64,000 bases of DNA from Beroe forskalii (Eukaryota; Ctenophora; Nuda; Beroida; Beroidae): assembly GCA_011033025.1 (NCBI GenBank), contig WFMF01000002.1:1488001-1552000 (forward strand). The letters run 5' to 3'. Under the pieces are notes generated by a model. It saw only the letters and a program-made list of their open reading frames with translations, made no database searches and was not told where the DNA came from. The position numbers were made by a program, and so were the translations under genes. The stretch's first letter is position 1, and every line of letters begins with the position of its first letter. Of the stretch, positions 1 through 12,300 are shown piece after piece.

Positions 1-878
1 CTGATAAAAGTCCCGTAGAATTTTCCTCCTTATAGTCTAGATAGAGATACCGAGGTCGGTTGAATCAACCAGGCCGGTGTAAGTCTTGCAGAGCATAGAC
101 ACTCCCCAATTAAATAGGCCAAGGGTTTTAACTCCTGGGTGGACGGGCCACCTGAATGCCGGGGATATCCTGGGCTGAGAGCAGCCCGCGGTACGTAACG
201 ATTCTACGCGCAATTTTTTTCCGAATTTCTCTGCGCTGCGGGATAACTGTTTGGCAGAATTGCGACTGAGGACAAACACCAAACGCGATAAAGGTAGTAT
301 GCACACAACCCCGATCTGGTAACCATATTCACATTCCTAGCATATCACACCCCTTAAGTAAGCCTATCACACTCCTCAGTAAGCCTATCACACCCCTTAG
401 TAAGCCTATCACACTCCTCAGTTACCCTCAATTAACTCGAAATTGGTGCTTAATCCTAAGGGAAACTGGAAAGCATGGGGAATCCCTTAAAAATAAGGGG
501 TTTCGCTGAGGGACCCCCTCTATTTTTAAGGGTTTCCCTTTCTATTATAAGCAATTCCCTCATTTTTAAAGCAATTCCCTCAAAAATACACTACGTTTTA
601 CTACATCTCTTCTTGACGCTCTATTTCGGTACTGCAAGCTTATTTCCGAACTCAAGAAGGCTTGTTCACGCAACCAGTTTCAAGGGAAAAGGTAATTTTT
701 CTAGGGAAACCCAATTATATATCAGGCTTCTCCTTAAATAAAAGGGAACTCATTAACTTCTGTATTATTATACTTATGTATAATTACTATGCACAAAGGC
801 GTTTCAAATACAGTGCATAACACGCCTAAGAGGTCCATGATGATATTATGTACGTGATAATGTTATCGCCTCTCTCAG
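1..878. other. Left flank / intron sequence, no gene seen
   Basis: This should be intron left of TRPM exon 1. It holds four tandem copies of a 20-bp unit (AAGCCTATCACACTCCTCAGT type, about 337-425) and an AT-rich patch with repeated AAGGGTTTCCC/GGGAAACCC words in both orientations (about 430-740). No SLOG-encoding exon was found here. Confidence 0.5.
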
Positions 879-3338
879 GGAGCGAGTAACTTGGTGGGGG
901 ACGCAGTGGCCATGAAACGCTCCTTCATCAGCTCCATCCCAGTTATTGGCGTCAACTCGTGGGGTGCCATTACTAACAACCACCTTCTCATTGACAAACA
1001 GGTACAATATACTAATGGTACGGGGGACCCGCAATGGTTCTGGGATTGAAGCAAATCTAGCAGTATCTAGTTCAGAATTTTTAGCTTATTATCATCATGA
1101 TCCAGCTCACAAATTCATTATTCATCATTTAGATTCTATATTCTGTGCGTAACTTTTGTCTAAGACCCTCAGTCAGTTTATCGGGTCCCTACCCGGATAA
1201 TATTGAAATTCAAATTGGAATCATTTCAAACGATTTCTTTAATAATCTAAAATTTCTTGTCATTTATTGTGTGAATATTTTGACTAAAGATTTCGATTAG
1301 GCGGATTCCTGAGGACTTCAATTTATGAAAGTTGTTACGTTTCAGGGGTTGTTCCCTGCCCACTATCACTCGGAGGGAGGAGAGGTGAAGAGAGACGGCG
1401 CCGGCAAGCCGATGTGCATGGCTCTGGAGCACGAACACACCCACTTCATCCTGCTGGACGGTGGAACCAAGTACCACTTCCACGAAAACGAGGTTAGTGG
1501 GGTGTTATTAAGGTAATAACAACAGTCATAATTAACACCAATGTGCTGATATTCTAGTATTTTGAAAGAGTTGTCAATGAACATTCCGTATGTTTATGGT
1601 ACAAATTCCAAGAATTATAAAGCTTTAAAAACAGCATTAACAAACTAATAATCACCCGTTTCACAGTTCATATTAAATTCGCTGAAACAAAGCTTTAAAA
1701 TGGGGCATGTTTCTCCCAATTACGACCTGTAAACATTCTTCTAAATCTTATCGGGTGCCAGATTTAAGGGGGCCGAGGGGCCCAAGGTCTATTTCAAGTT
1801 TTTTGTTGTTTCTGATAGAGAAGAACGCTTAGCTACCAGTAGATTTTTGCCGCATCAAATAATATTGTTCTAAGCCGAAGTTATGAAATTTTCAAATCGC
1901 GATTTTGTAATTAATTAATGACAGCGCACACGAAATTTCAACGTGATTAGCCGAAAATCAATTTTAAATTCTATCTCATCGACTGCAGTTTTTGAGGAAA
2001 ACCCTTCTGAATCCTAAATTCTTGAAGCTTTGTAGGTATGTTCTATGGCATGAAATAAAACTTTCTTGCGAGTGAAAATGACGATTTTCAAATTCCAAAA
2101 ATTCATTGTTCACTTTTGATGACTAAATCAAAAATCGGCTCGCGTAGAAGTTTTGTTTCATACACCAGAAATGACTACCAAGTTTCAAGGGGCTTCTTCG
2201 AAAACAAAATTTCGGCTATATGAGCAATACTAGGAACAATATTAATATTTGTTGATGTGGTAAAAATTAAAAACCTACTGTTAGCTGGCATTCTGCTCTA
2301 TCAGAAACAGAAAACCGAAAATCGACCATTTCAATATGTTTTAGCTGCTAATTGCACTAATAACCGGCTAATGAGTGATTTACTATTTTGCTAATTTAAA
2401 AATGTAAATTGGGGAGGAAAAAATAACTGAAAATAATTCTCTTGAAAAATTAAGACGACCAGATATTAAAGACGACAAGAAATTAAGGCGATTTTTTTAA
2501 ATCGCCTGATTTTCTTGTCGCCTATATTTTTAGTACTTAAGTAATCCTTACAAGTTCATACAGGTTTTTAATAATTAGGTTTCAAATAGTTAATAGATCT
2601 TCTTGCTCTCTTTGATTGCAGCGATCCATTTTCTACTCTAGTCCGATTTCCAGGCCATTTTTAAACTCAGTTGTCTTCTTTTCTTCATCAGTTTGGGCAT
2701 CATCAACGTCAAAATCTGCAAATATTTCTATCATCAAAATTGCCATAGAAGTAATGCCGTATATAATTAAGTACTTATAGTACACACATAGTTGTTTCTT
2801 AAATTGAAAGGGGAAAGTTTGGGTTATTTAATGATTTTCAACATTGCTGCCGTACAATCTCATCAGAATCTTCATCCAAATCAAAATTTATCTTCCTATG
2901 GCCATGAATATTTACGGATCAAAAACTATAATGTCATGTCATGTTATCAATCCATCAAAATGTTAATTAAGTTAGATTAAAACAACGAATAGGAACATTA
3001 AATGTAGGTAATAAAACATTCTTTGCTTATTTCTTGACGACAAACTATGAAGTAAGAAATTCCATAGCGAATTATTCGCATGTCAAGGTATTACGTGTGA
3101 CATGTCACTCACCATCTCAGGTCAGGATGTTCCGGATTAGTCTGCAGCAGGAGGTTGTGGAGCGGACCGGTGCCCAGCTCGTCTCCGTGATGGTGGAAGG
3201 AGGCTCCGGCTCCCTGGACGAGGCTCGGCTCCGAGTCAAGTCCGGCCTGCCCCTTGTCATCCTCGCGGACAGCGGCCGAGTGTCAGACGTGCTGTGCGCC
3301 GCTCACGATATGGCGGCAGTGACGAGCCTCGTGGACGG
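879..3338 (+). CDS. TRPM exons 1-3: SLOG (ligand-sensing) domain
   Basis: Three exons, 879-1001, 1346-1492 and 3121-3338, have AG acceptors and GT donors and join in phases 0, 0 and 2. The translation contains the TRPM signatures GVNSWGAI (like GVATWGTV in TRPM2), HTHFILLDGGT (like HSHFILVDDGT), VSVMVEGGSGSL (like VCVVLEGGPGTL) and LADSGRVSDVL (like VEGSGRVADVI). In known TRPM2 channels the SLOG region forms part of the N-terminal nucleotide-binding lobe. The first exon picks up mid-domain (residues GASNLVGDAV, like GVMKQVGEAV), so at least one earlier SLOG exon must lie left of position 1. I found no candidate for it in 1-870. The donor at 3339 (GTGAGTG) is the first unit of a GTGAGTG-rich degenerate repeat. 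Confidence 0.88.
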
Positions 3339-6300
3339 GTGAGTGAATTGTGGGAGTGGGTTGTGAGTGAGTGAGTGGGTTGTGGGAGTGGGTTGTGACT
3401 GGGTGTGGAGTGAATTGCGGGAATGTGGTGTGAGTGGGGTGGGAGTGGGGTAGTAGTGAATTGTGGAAGTAGATGGGAGTGAATTACGGTAATGGTATTT
3501 GATTTGGCTTTGAATGGTTGTGAGTCTGTTGTGAATGGGTCGAGAGTGGGTTAGTGTGTTTTGAGTGATAAGGGAATTAAACAGGGATATCAATACCTTC
3601 TCTCGTTTATCATTATAAATCAGGATCAGGTATGTACATCCAGCTCTAATAATCTGATACGCTAGTAGAATCTTGAACCTTGATCCAGATAATGAAGCTT
3701 GCACCTACTCGCGATCCACCACGCAGTATTTCAGACAGACTGGGTGGTGGCATTCAGTGCCTACGATTAGCGCCTCATGAATATTGGAATAGGCACGTGG
3801 TGGCTCGTTAATGATAAGTCGTTTATAGTCTACGAATCTGCTTTGAATCGCGATAGTGAAATCAATTTAGATGATATGACGTAATAGGCAAGGTTATCAG
3901 GTAGATGCATATTTTTCCAATTTCTCAGAATATGGGGGGGGGGTCAGAGGTCGTCAACAAGACATAATATTTGTTATGATGAAATATATTTGGTCGTGCC
4001 TAGTTTCGAATAGATAGGAAATTTCCCTAAGACTGATATAAATTTCTTTACCAATTGGGGAAAGAAGATAGATCTATATTCTTCCAAGTTTATACATTGG
4101 ATTCTTTATGCTGGTACTTGAAAGGAACTTCCAATTTTGTCCTGTGAAAGAATGAAACGCTCTAAAATTCCATTCTTCCAATAACCAGAACGTATCATAG
4201 TGAGATGGACTACGAGAGTAAACCCAGAAAGTATTTAAAACTTACCATATGAGGTACAAAGTAAAACTGCGATGGTTCCCAACTTTAAGTTTCACGAAAA
4301 GTATGATGAGCAGTTTTACTTTGTACCTCATAGAGAGCTCCCGGATTTATCTGGTAGAGCACTGTTTGTGTGAAGATCAACTGTCATTGTAAAACTTACC
4401 ATACTTACACTCACATTTCAGTGTCATACATTACCTTCCGTTTCACATTTTATGAAGAATACATTCTTTGGGTCATTGTTGAGGTTAGAATGAGGGTTGG
4501 GTGGCATATAGGAGCATGACATAGTGCCTGTCAATGCGTCAGCTGCTGTACACTTTAGTTTCGTAATGTACATGTGTTTCATGACTCCCTCCCACTCATC
4601 GAAATAAGCTTGATATCCCTCGTCGCTGGATTTCACCACATTTTCCAGTCCTTTGAAGCCCAGAGACTCGCAAACGAACGATGCTGTAGGTTGAGTTAGC
4701 CATTCACCATACACTAAACCCCCATCGTGAAGGAGCAGGCCATGTCTCTTGGACAGTTTGGTCAAAGCATTGCCCTTGCTTGTTATGAGTTGAACGGCGA
4801 AGTTGTTGGAAACTGAAAGATTGAATGATTTCTATGATAAATCCTAAAGGTGTTTAAGGTGATGAGTCTGGCTTGGTGATTGAAAGACTGTTTACTATGT
4901 GTACCTTTCAATTTGAAATCTCCAAGAGAAATATTCAGGGTGTAGTTGGTGAAAATGCATCCTTTATCTCTTTTACAACTTTAAAACTAAATACTTAGAA
5001 TCTATAAATAATCTATTTATTTTGATACTTAATATTTCTGCAATCTTATAACTGATCTTGCTGAAAATACCGTAGTGCAACCACAAAAGAGTTTCCGTTC
5101 CCTGACCTACCGCACTCGACCCTATCTTCGGCCCATGAACCTGGGTAGCACTGAACACACTCGCCCCAGCCAATTCCGCTGACATGATCAGCTTCAAGGT
5201 CACATTCCTCACAGGTACTCATTTCGTTGCTACTATACGTCCCAGCAATACACAGTTCTGCGGAACATAATTTGTCATTTGTTACATTCTATAGGTTATA
5301 TTCTAAGAAACGAAAAACTAGATTCACCGGGGGATTGCAATTGTCAGGAATGATACTTAATTTTCTTGCTGATCCACCAAGACTTAAACTTTCAAATGAG
5401 TGACTGCAACTAAGAGCTTAATATAACCCTGTTCTGAATTTTCACATATATTGGTTTTAATGACGTGTTTATGATTCATCGAAACGTTTACATACTGCAA
5501 GGTATGATTGGATAATAGAAGTCGTCGAGGATACAGTGCGTCTCTTGGGGGTCTGTAGCTTTTAGGTAGGAGCCCGGTCCACAGTTTCCAGAAACTACAG
5601 TGCCTGTTGGAACTGATATGGACATATCCTTCCCATGCTGATCCGAGGTGCAGACCAACTGACTTGTGAGGTCTTTTTCTGAAGAAAACATATTGCCTTT
5701 TCAATCTTACATTGTGTCTTGTGGATAAAGTAATGAAGTTCCATAGCTTCATTGAAAAGTCGAAATATTACCTAATGATCTGTTATCAATGTTATGCTGT
5801 TACCTTTTGTTGTCATGGCAATTAACGGTGCTTCTCCTTCAATTCCGTGTATCAAGGCTGCCCAGCAATTGTTAGAAACAACCAGCCACAAATCGGTTGT
5901 AATATCTTGTCGGTCGGTGGGTACGGTGTACGATACTCTAGGAGATACTTCCTCTTTAAGAAAAACCATACCGCTGGCAGCGATGGTTAGATTTGATTTG
6001 CCGGCTCCAACTGATTCTCCTTCGCAGAACACCTTGAGTTTGCCCGATCCATCACTCCCCAAGGTAACGGATCCGTCCGCTGATTGTAGAGGAAGCTGGA
6101 CTGTGATTCTTGTGCCGGGGGGACGCAGACACGGGTTGCTTGAACAGGTGATGTCTGCGGGGATGTTTGGTTTGAGTATGAAAACAGGTGATGTCTGCAG
6201 GGATGTTTGGTTTGAGTATGAAAACAGGTGATGTCTGCAGGGATGTTTGGTTTCAGTATGAAAACAAGTGATGTCTGCAGGGAGGTTTGGTTTTAGTACG

Positions 6301-9300
6301 AAAACAAGTGATGTCTGCGGGGATGTTTGGTTTGATTTTGAAAACAAGTGATGTCTGCAGGGATGTTTGGTTTGAGTATGAAAACAGGTGATGTCTGCAG
6401 GGATGTTTGGTTTGAGTATGAAAACAGGTGATGTCTGCAGGGATGTTTGGTTTCAGTATGAAAACAGGTGATGTCTGCAGGGATGTTTGGTTTTAGTATG
6501 AAAACAGGTGATGTCTGCAGGGATGTTTCGTTTGAGTATGAAAACAGGTGATGTCTGCAGGGATGTTTGGTTTCAGTATGAAAACAGGTGATGTCTGCAG
6601 GGATGTTTGGTTTGAGTTTGAAAACAGATGATGTCTCATGTCTGGGGTGTTGGCCTTGGTTTGAGAATAAGGGGCGGGGGACGCGCTTTATAGGCGCCGA
6701 GGATATTGAAAATCCGAAAAGAACCGTAGAAAGTGGGGCCTAAAAGAGCCAAAAAGGGCCTTTGGTGTAGAAATATTATATATTGATCGGCTGTATTGAC
6801 GTATTGCCTTGATAACGTCTTGAGGAAAAATTCGATCAAATTTTTGTAGGGCTCCGGAGGACGAAAGTGGTCTGGAAGAGTTCTAGAAAATGGGGCCATG
6901 AAGAGCCCTTTAAACAGTTTGCCACAGTTGTTTAGCATCAATAGCAATAGCGTCCTCTTATTATTATTCTGGATTGTTGAAACACTGTCGCCTTCTTGAG
7001 GAATATATAAGTTTATAAATGGGTATGCAATCGATCAATTTCAGTCTAGGGGCCTTTTAGGCTACAAAGGTGGTTTCATCGTTACGCGTCGATCGAATGG
7101 ACTGATCAAATGAAAAACGCGCACAATAAAATTTTAGTTTTACGATGACTTCCGCGCAAAACAACAAGCGCGAGCATTTGTGTGCGTTTTACATTTGATC
7201 AATTCATTCGATCGACGCGGAACGATGCAGGTGCCTAATGAATCTGAAAAGAGCCCTTGAAAATGGGGCCTAAAAGAGCCTATAAGTGCGTTGCCCGCCC
7301 CTTTAAAAACAGGGGACGTCTGGGGTGTTTGGTTTGGTTTGAGTGTAGAAACAGGCGATGTCTGGGGTGTTTGGTTTAATTTGAGTGTAGAAACAGCTAA
7401 ACAGGCGATGTCTGGGGTGTTTGGTTTGGTTTGAGTGTAGAAACTGGCGATGTCAGGGGTGTTGCCATGGGTTTGGTTTTGAGTTTGCGATGCTCATCAT
7501 GTGTTTTAGTGGAGCCATTTTTATCATTATGTAGTTATGCATTTCATATCATTGTATGAATGTTAATAGTTCATTATCTACTTTTCTACTTATTTCAGTC
7601 GATTTTTTTGACTGGTTAGATTTTTCTCAGTTTCCAGGATTTTTGATATGTTCTATTAGTCGAGTAGTAGCATCACAAATATCAGATAATAATCAAGTAG
7701 CGAAAGAAAAGATATCGTCACACGAAGATTCAACTATACCAGAGGTGCAAATCTTCTTAGGTTGATTGATCATGAAATATACTTCTCCGCCATTGTCAAA
7801 CTCCTTATAAACGCCTGGTTGTAGCACTTTGTTTATTGACACTTCCAACTGAGGTGGGAGGATTTTATTTTCGTTGAGAACTATGTATGGTTACAGTATG
7901 CCAAGGCCTCAAAAGAGACAGCGGATTTAACAGGAATCAGCAATGTATAATTCGTGATAATTTGAATTTTCTTATCGTGCAAGAATCTCCAAGAAGCTTC
8001 TTGTTGAGACCTAGATAACCCACCCTTTTTTCAGGCAATAGTAGCAGCATTTGCTGCTTCGATTATTCAATTTTGACTTTCGATACCCGTTTCTGTCATC
8101 AAAGAACTATATAAATTCTATCCTAAGAAGAATCAGCTCATATAGTTTCCTCAGTATGACAATTATATCTGTTGGAACTCTAAAAAAGGATATTTTCAAT
8201 TAACGATTCAGTATTCAGTATTCAGTATTCAGTATTTTTTTTCTAATCTGTAAACCTGTCGTTTAAATCGTTGATACAGTTTACAACAAAACAGGTCAAA
8301 GTACCTTACTAATGCTAAAACTATGTCCATCACCGCCCATATTTTCCCAAAGTGTGCACATGTAGCTTCCGATAACAGCGTCACTGGAAAACAAGAATGT
8401 AACCGTGGTCCCTGGGCCATAGTGCTTTTGTCTGTAGTTCATCATCGGCCCGGTGTTACCTGAAGTTATGTTTCAGAAATCGCATGTTATCTGCGATCTT
8501 TTGGTTTCATCAGTCTGCAGTAATGAACCCGCACAAGATAATGTTATGGTGGCTCAACTCAAGGGTAGTGTGCCTGTGTGACTCAAAGACTTGGTTCGCC
8601 AATATTTGTTTTATCAGTATTATTTTTTCTTACGAACTACAGAGACATGGATTGATCAGATTACAGCACTTCTCAACTGTAGTTTGTAGATAAAAAATAA
8701 TATAGATTATAACAATGATTGATTTGAATAAATTCTGATATTCCTCTTATATTGCGAACTCGTTTAGTGAAACAAGGAGTTATTAATCAAAAATATTTTC
8801 AATGATCGACATCATTAATTTTTGATTAATAACTCCTTGTTTCACTAAACGAGTTCGCAATATAAGAGGAATATCAGAATTTATTCAAATCAATCATTGA
8901 AACAAATCGACTCTTGAGTATAACCCCACTGAAGCAACTGATAGATTATTACTCACGGCCAATTCGCCGATCAGTTTGAAATCCACTTTACGGAGCGGCC
9001 GATCGTAACTTTTGCTCGGAACGTTAAATAATATTGTTACTACACACCATATCGGTGTGGATTTTCCATATTCCACTCGGCTTCGCCTCGAAGAATATTC
9101 CCAAATCCACACCTCTATAGTGTGTCGTAACAGAATATTACTTCATAGATGTTACATACGCATGTAACGAATTTTGAAACGGTGACGAATTAACGAACTG
9201 TCCTGGGAGAATTTTTCCCGATTTTTTTCTGAGATCGTGTCTCAATTTAATCAGGAAGAACTTTCAAAAACTTGGATACTGTTGTGATTTCACAAAAAAA

Positions 9301-12300
9301 ATCGATTTCATGGCTTGACAAAGTTTGCCGAACTTTTCGCGAATTTAAGAAGAGTGTCGACTTTAATTACGAATTTCACGAATGTAGGAGTTATTTATGA
9401 TTTATGTTGATTCCATGATCGTCAAACCCACATTTTCCATGTTCCATCTTAAGTTAAGATGGAACATGGAAACTCCGTAAACACTTATAAATTGCCAGTT
9501 ATTAAGGCATGGTTTTACTATCTTATTGCCATATACTTGGGTGACTCCTGACAGTTATTACCTTATCAGTTTTCCGTTGTACCGCGTATTTTCCTGCTAT
9601 ATTCCAACCGACAAACAGGTTTTATTTGGATATTTAAATAAAACTTTTTCGTTGCAAAACCACTCACGTGGTTTAGCTGACTCGTTTTAAACGCGGTTTA
9701 GGTACTATAAAAACTTATTTTGTTCAGTAAACTGGTTGCTGCTCTCGATATACGCATCTTGAAACGAATCATGTCAAATAACCTCTGTTTCCGATGATAG
9801 TTACCATCTGTTTAGACATTTCATTCAGCGGTTTGTCTTCCGATGAGATGGTTATTGCCACGTCGTACTTGGTCACTGCAATACCATTACTTGTTAATTG
9901 ATTTAGATTTGTTTTTCGTAATTTTTCCATATTTCATGTCTTACGACCTTTATCCAGTTGTGAGGTTTTGATCCACCTTAATTATCTTCATGTACAATAT
10001 GCGTGGACCATGAATGCAATTTGAACAAAAGGCGCAATCCCATCTTGAAAACGAGCAGAAGTAACTCGGAAATTCTTTCTTACCTTCTAATTCCTCGCTT
10101 TTAGTGACCACCAAAAGCAAGCTCCATAGCACAGCTAACTTGAGAGCAGTTCCTCCCGATGGTCCCATATCTGTTAAGCTGTTATACTGTTGTGTCAAGT
10201 GCCATTCCGAGCTTCATTAAACTATGCTGACAAAACGTCAATACAACAAAAGTTATAAATTATTCTGAAAGCATATTGATATCCATTTGAATGTCAGAAA
10301 TTTGGATTTGCAATTCATGTCCGCATGAGCAGAATTCGGAATAAAAACTTCAGAGATTGCAAGTGAGAGGAATCTAAACTCGAATTATTAGAATGATGAA
10401 AGGAAATGATGAAGACAGGATCAGTAGACTGCAGATGGCTGTGGAGACAGATTTCTTTTTTAAAACCAGTTCGCAGCTAATGCTCATCCATTTATTCATT
10501 TAGCACCAACATCGCGTAGGTGCCTCACTGCCTTACCTTACCTTATTAAATCATGCAAATTTAAATCGGGATCCTGAGTACCTCTCTGCCCCCTCTGTTT
10601 TACGTACAGCAAGGGGAGGGTACTTAAACACCGCTATTTCAACATATGAATAATCAAGATTCAAGATCATGATCCCATGTTGTAGGATCAGGGGCGTGAT
10701 GCTGTAATGATCTATATTTCTAAGACGATATTTTAGAGATGTTGATCATCACCAGATCTGCTGCCTTTTGTTTTACATTACCTTATTCATCAGGTGCTGA
10801 GACATCAAATCATTCGTAATGGAGCATAATTCGTCATGGAGCATCACACGATTCTACTGAACAGAACATAATACCATCTTGACTGTAGCCAGTAAGTTTT
10901 GCGACAGCAATTGAATAGTATTGAAGAGACCACAGTTATAACGCTGGCATTATTCAAACAGCTGGAAACATTGCACGCGTCATGTTTTGTATACAAATGC
11001 GAACACCCGTTTGCAAGCTTGAGCTGCATTAAGTCTAAGAACCCACGTTGTGTGATCAACCAGTAACCACCCGTCTCTTTCCTCATCATACTGTACATTT
11101 GATGGGATCTTAATTATTCAAAGCAGTCTGTGGTCATTTGAACCCTATCCTCGATTACAATGATTCATTGTTGTCCTATTTTGGCTACACTTGAGGGATA
11201 GATATCCTATGGTCCCAGTTAATCAGCCTGCTTATAGTATAACAGCACCACATTGCCCCACGCAAGAATCTTAACAGCCCATTCATTGTATGGTACTTGT
11301 TGGAAAGTTTGGTGGAAATATTGCAGAATTCATGTTGAATGGCCAGGAGCCAGAAAATCGCAACCACCAGAGGTTCAATGAGGTGAGAGAGTGGTCGTGC
11401 AGTCCATCTGTGACTTCGGCAGTCTGGAGGAACACCGACTCATCTTCGGCGGACCTAAGGCGGACTCGCTTAAGCGGACCTAAGGCGGACCTTAAGCTGA
11501 ACAAGCTTGTTCATTGTTATATGTTTGAACGGGGGATATCAGTGAGTAAGACCCGTTCTAGACAGGGAATTTTGAGGAGCTATTGCTCGAGCAATTGCTC
11601 GAGCAAGCCTGTCTAGAATGGGGTTTTTCGCTTGCCCGAGCTATTGCTCGAGCAATAGCTCGGGTAATAGTTGGAGGTATTACCCGAGCAATTGCTCGAG
11701 CAATAGCTCGGGCAATCATTCCTGTCTAGAAAGCACTCTTACCCGGGCAATAGCTCTCACTGATACACGTGACCCTGTCACGTGGGTCGAATCATGACAC
11801 AACGTGAAATAGGAAGCTGATTCATAGCTGATGGCAGTGACGCTATACCTGTTTTGTTATTGTAACATTATACCTTCCTTATGCACGTGATATTAGAGAT
11901 GCGCTGACAGGAGCTATAGCTCGAGCAACCCTGTCTAGAAAGATTTTCGAATCCAATGATTGCTCGGGTAAGCGTGGAGGGTCATCCTGTCTAGAAAGTA
12001 ACGCTTGCCCGAACAATTGTTCGAGCAATAGCTCCTTGAAGCTCCTGTCTAGAACAAGTATAAGTGCACAGACCTTATGCCCACTTACTCACGTGGTGGT
12101 CGTGCTCCGAAATTCAGAAATGCAGTTACTCACATTGCAGTTACTCATAGGGAATTCTTGGAAAAGGGTGGTGTCCTGGCGAATATCACTTACTCATTTG
12201 TGAGTAAGTGCAGCAAACCGCAATATATGTAGCTTTGTCGGGATGTAAATATAGGTATTTCAAAGCATTTCGATGTGGTATATGATTGTATCTCAAAAAT

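Noticed and set aside
3303-3704. 133-codon antisense frame rich in Thr/Pro/His
   Set aside because: Product of the G/T-rich donor-side repeat; no domain or splice context.
6155-6640. CRISPR-like array
   Set aside because: Units are contiguous tandem copies without unique spacers, in a spliced eukaryotic gene. The same applies to 35710-36605 and 39170-39540.
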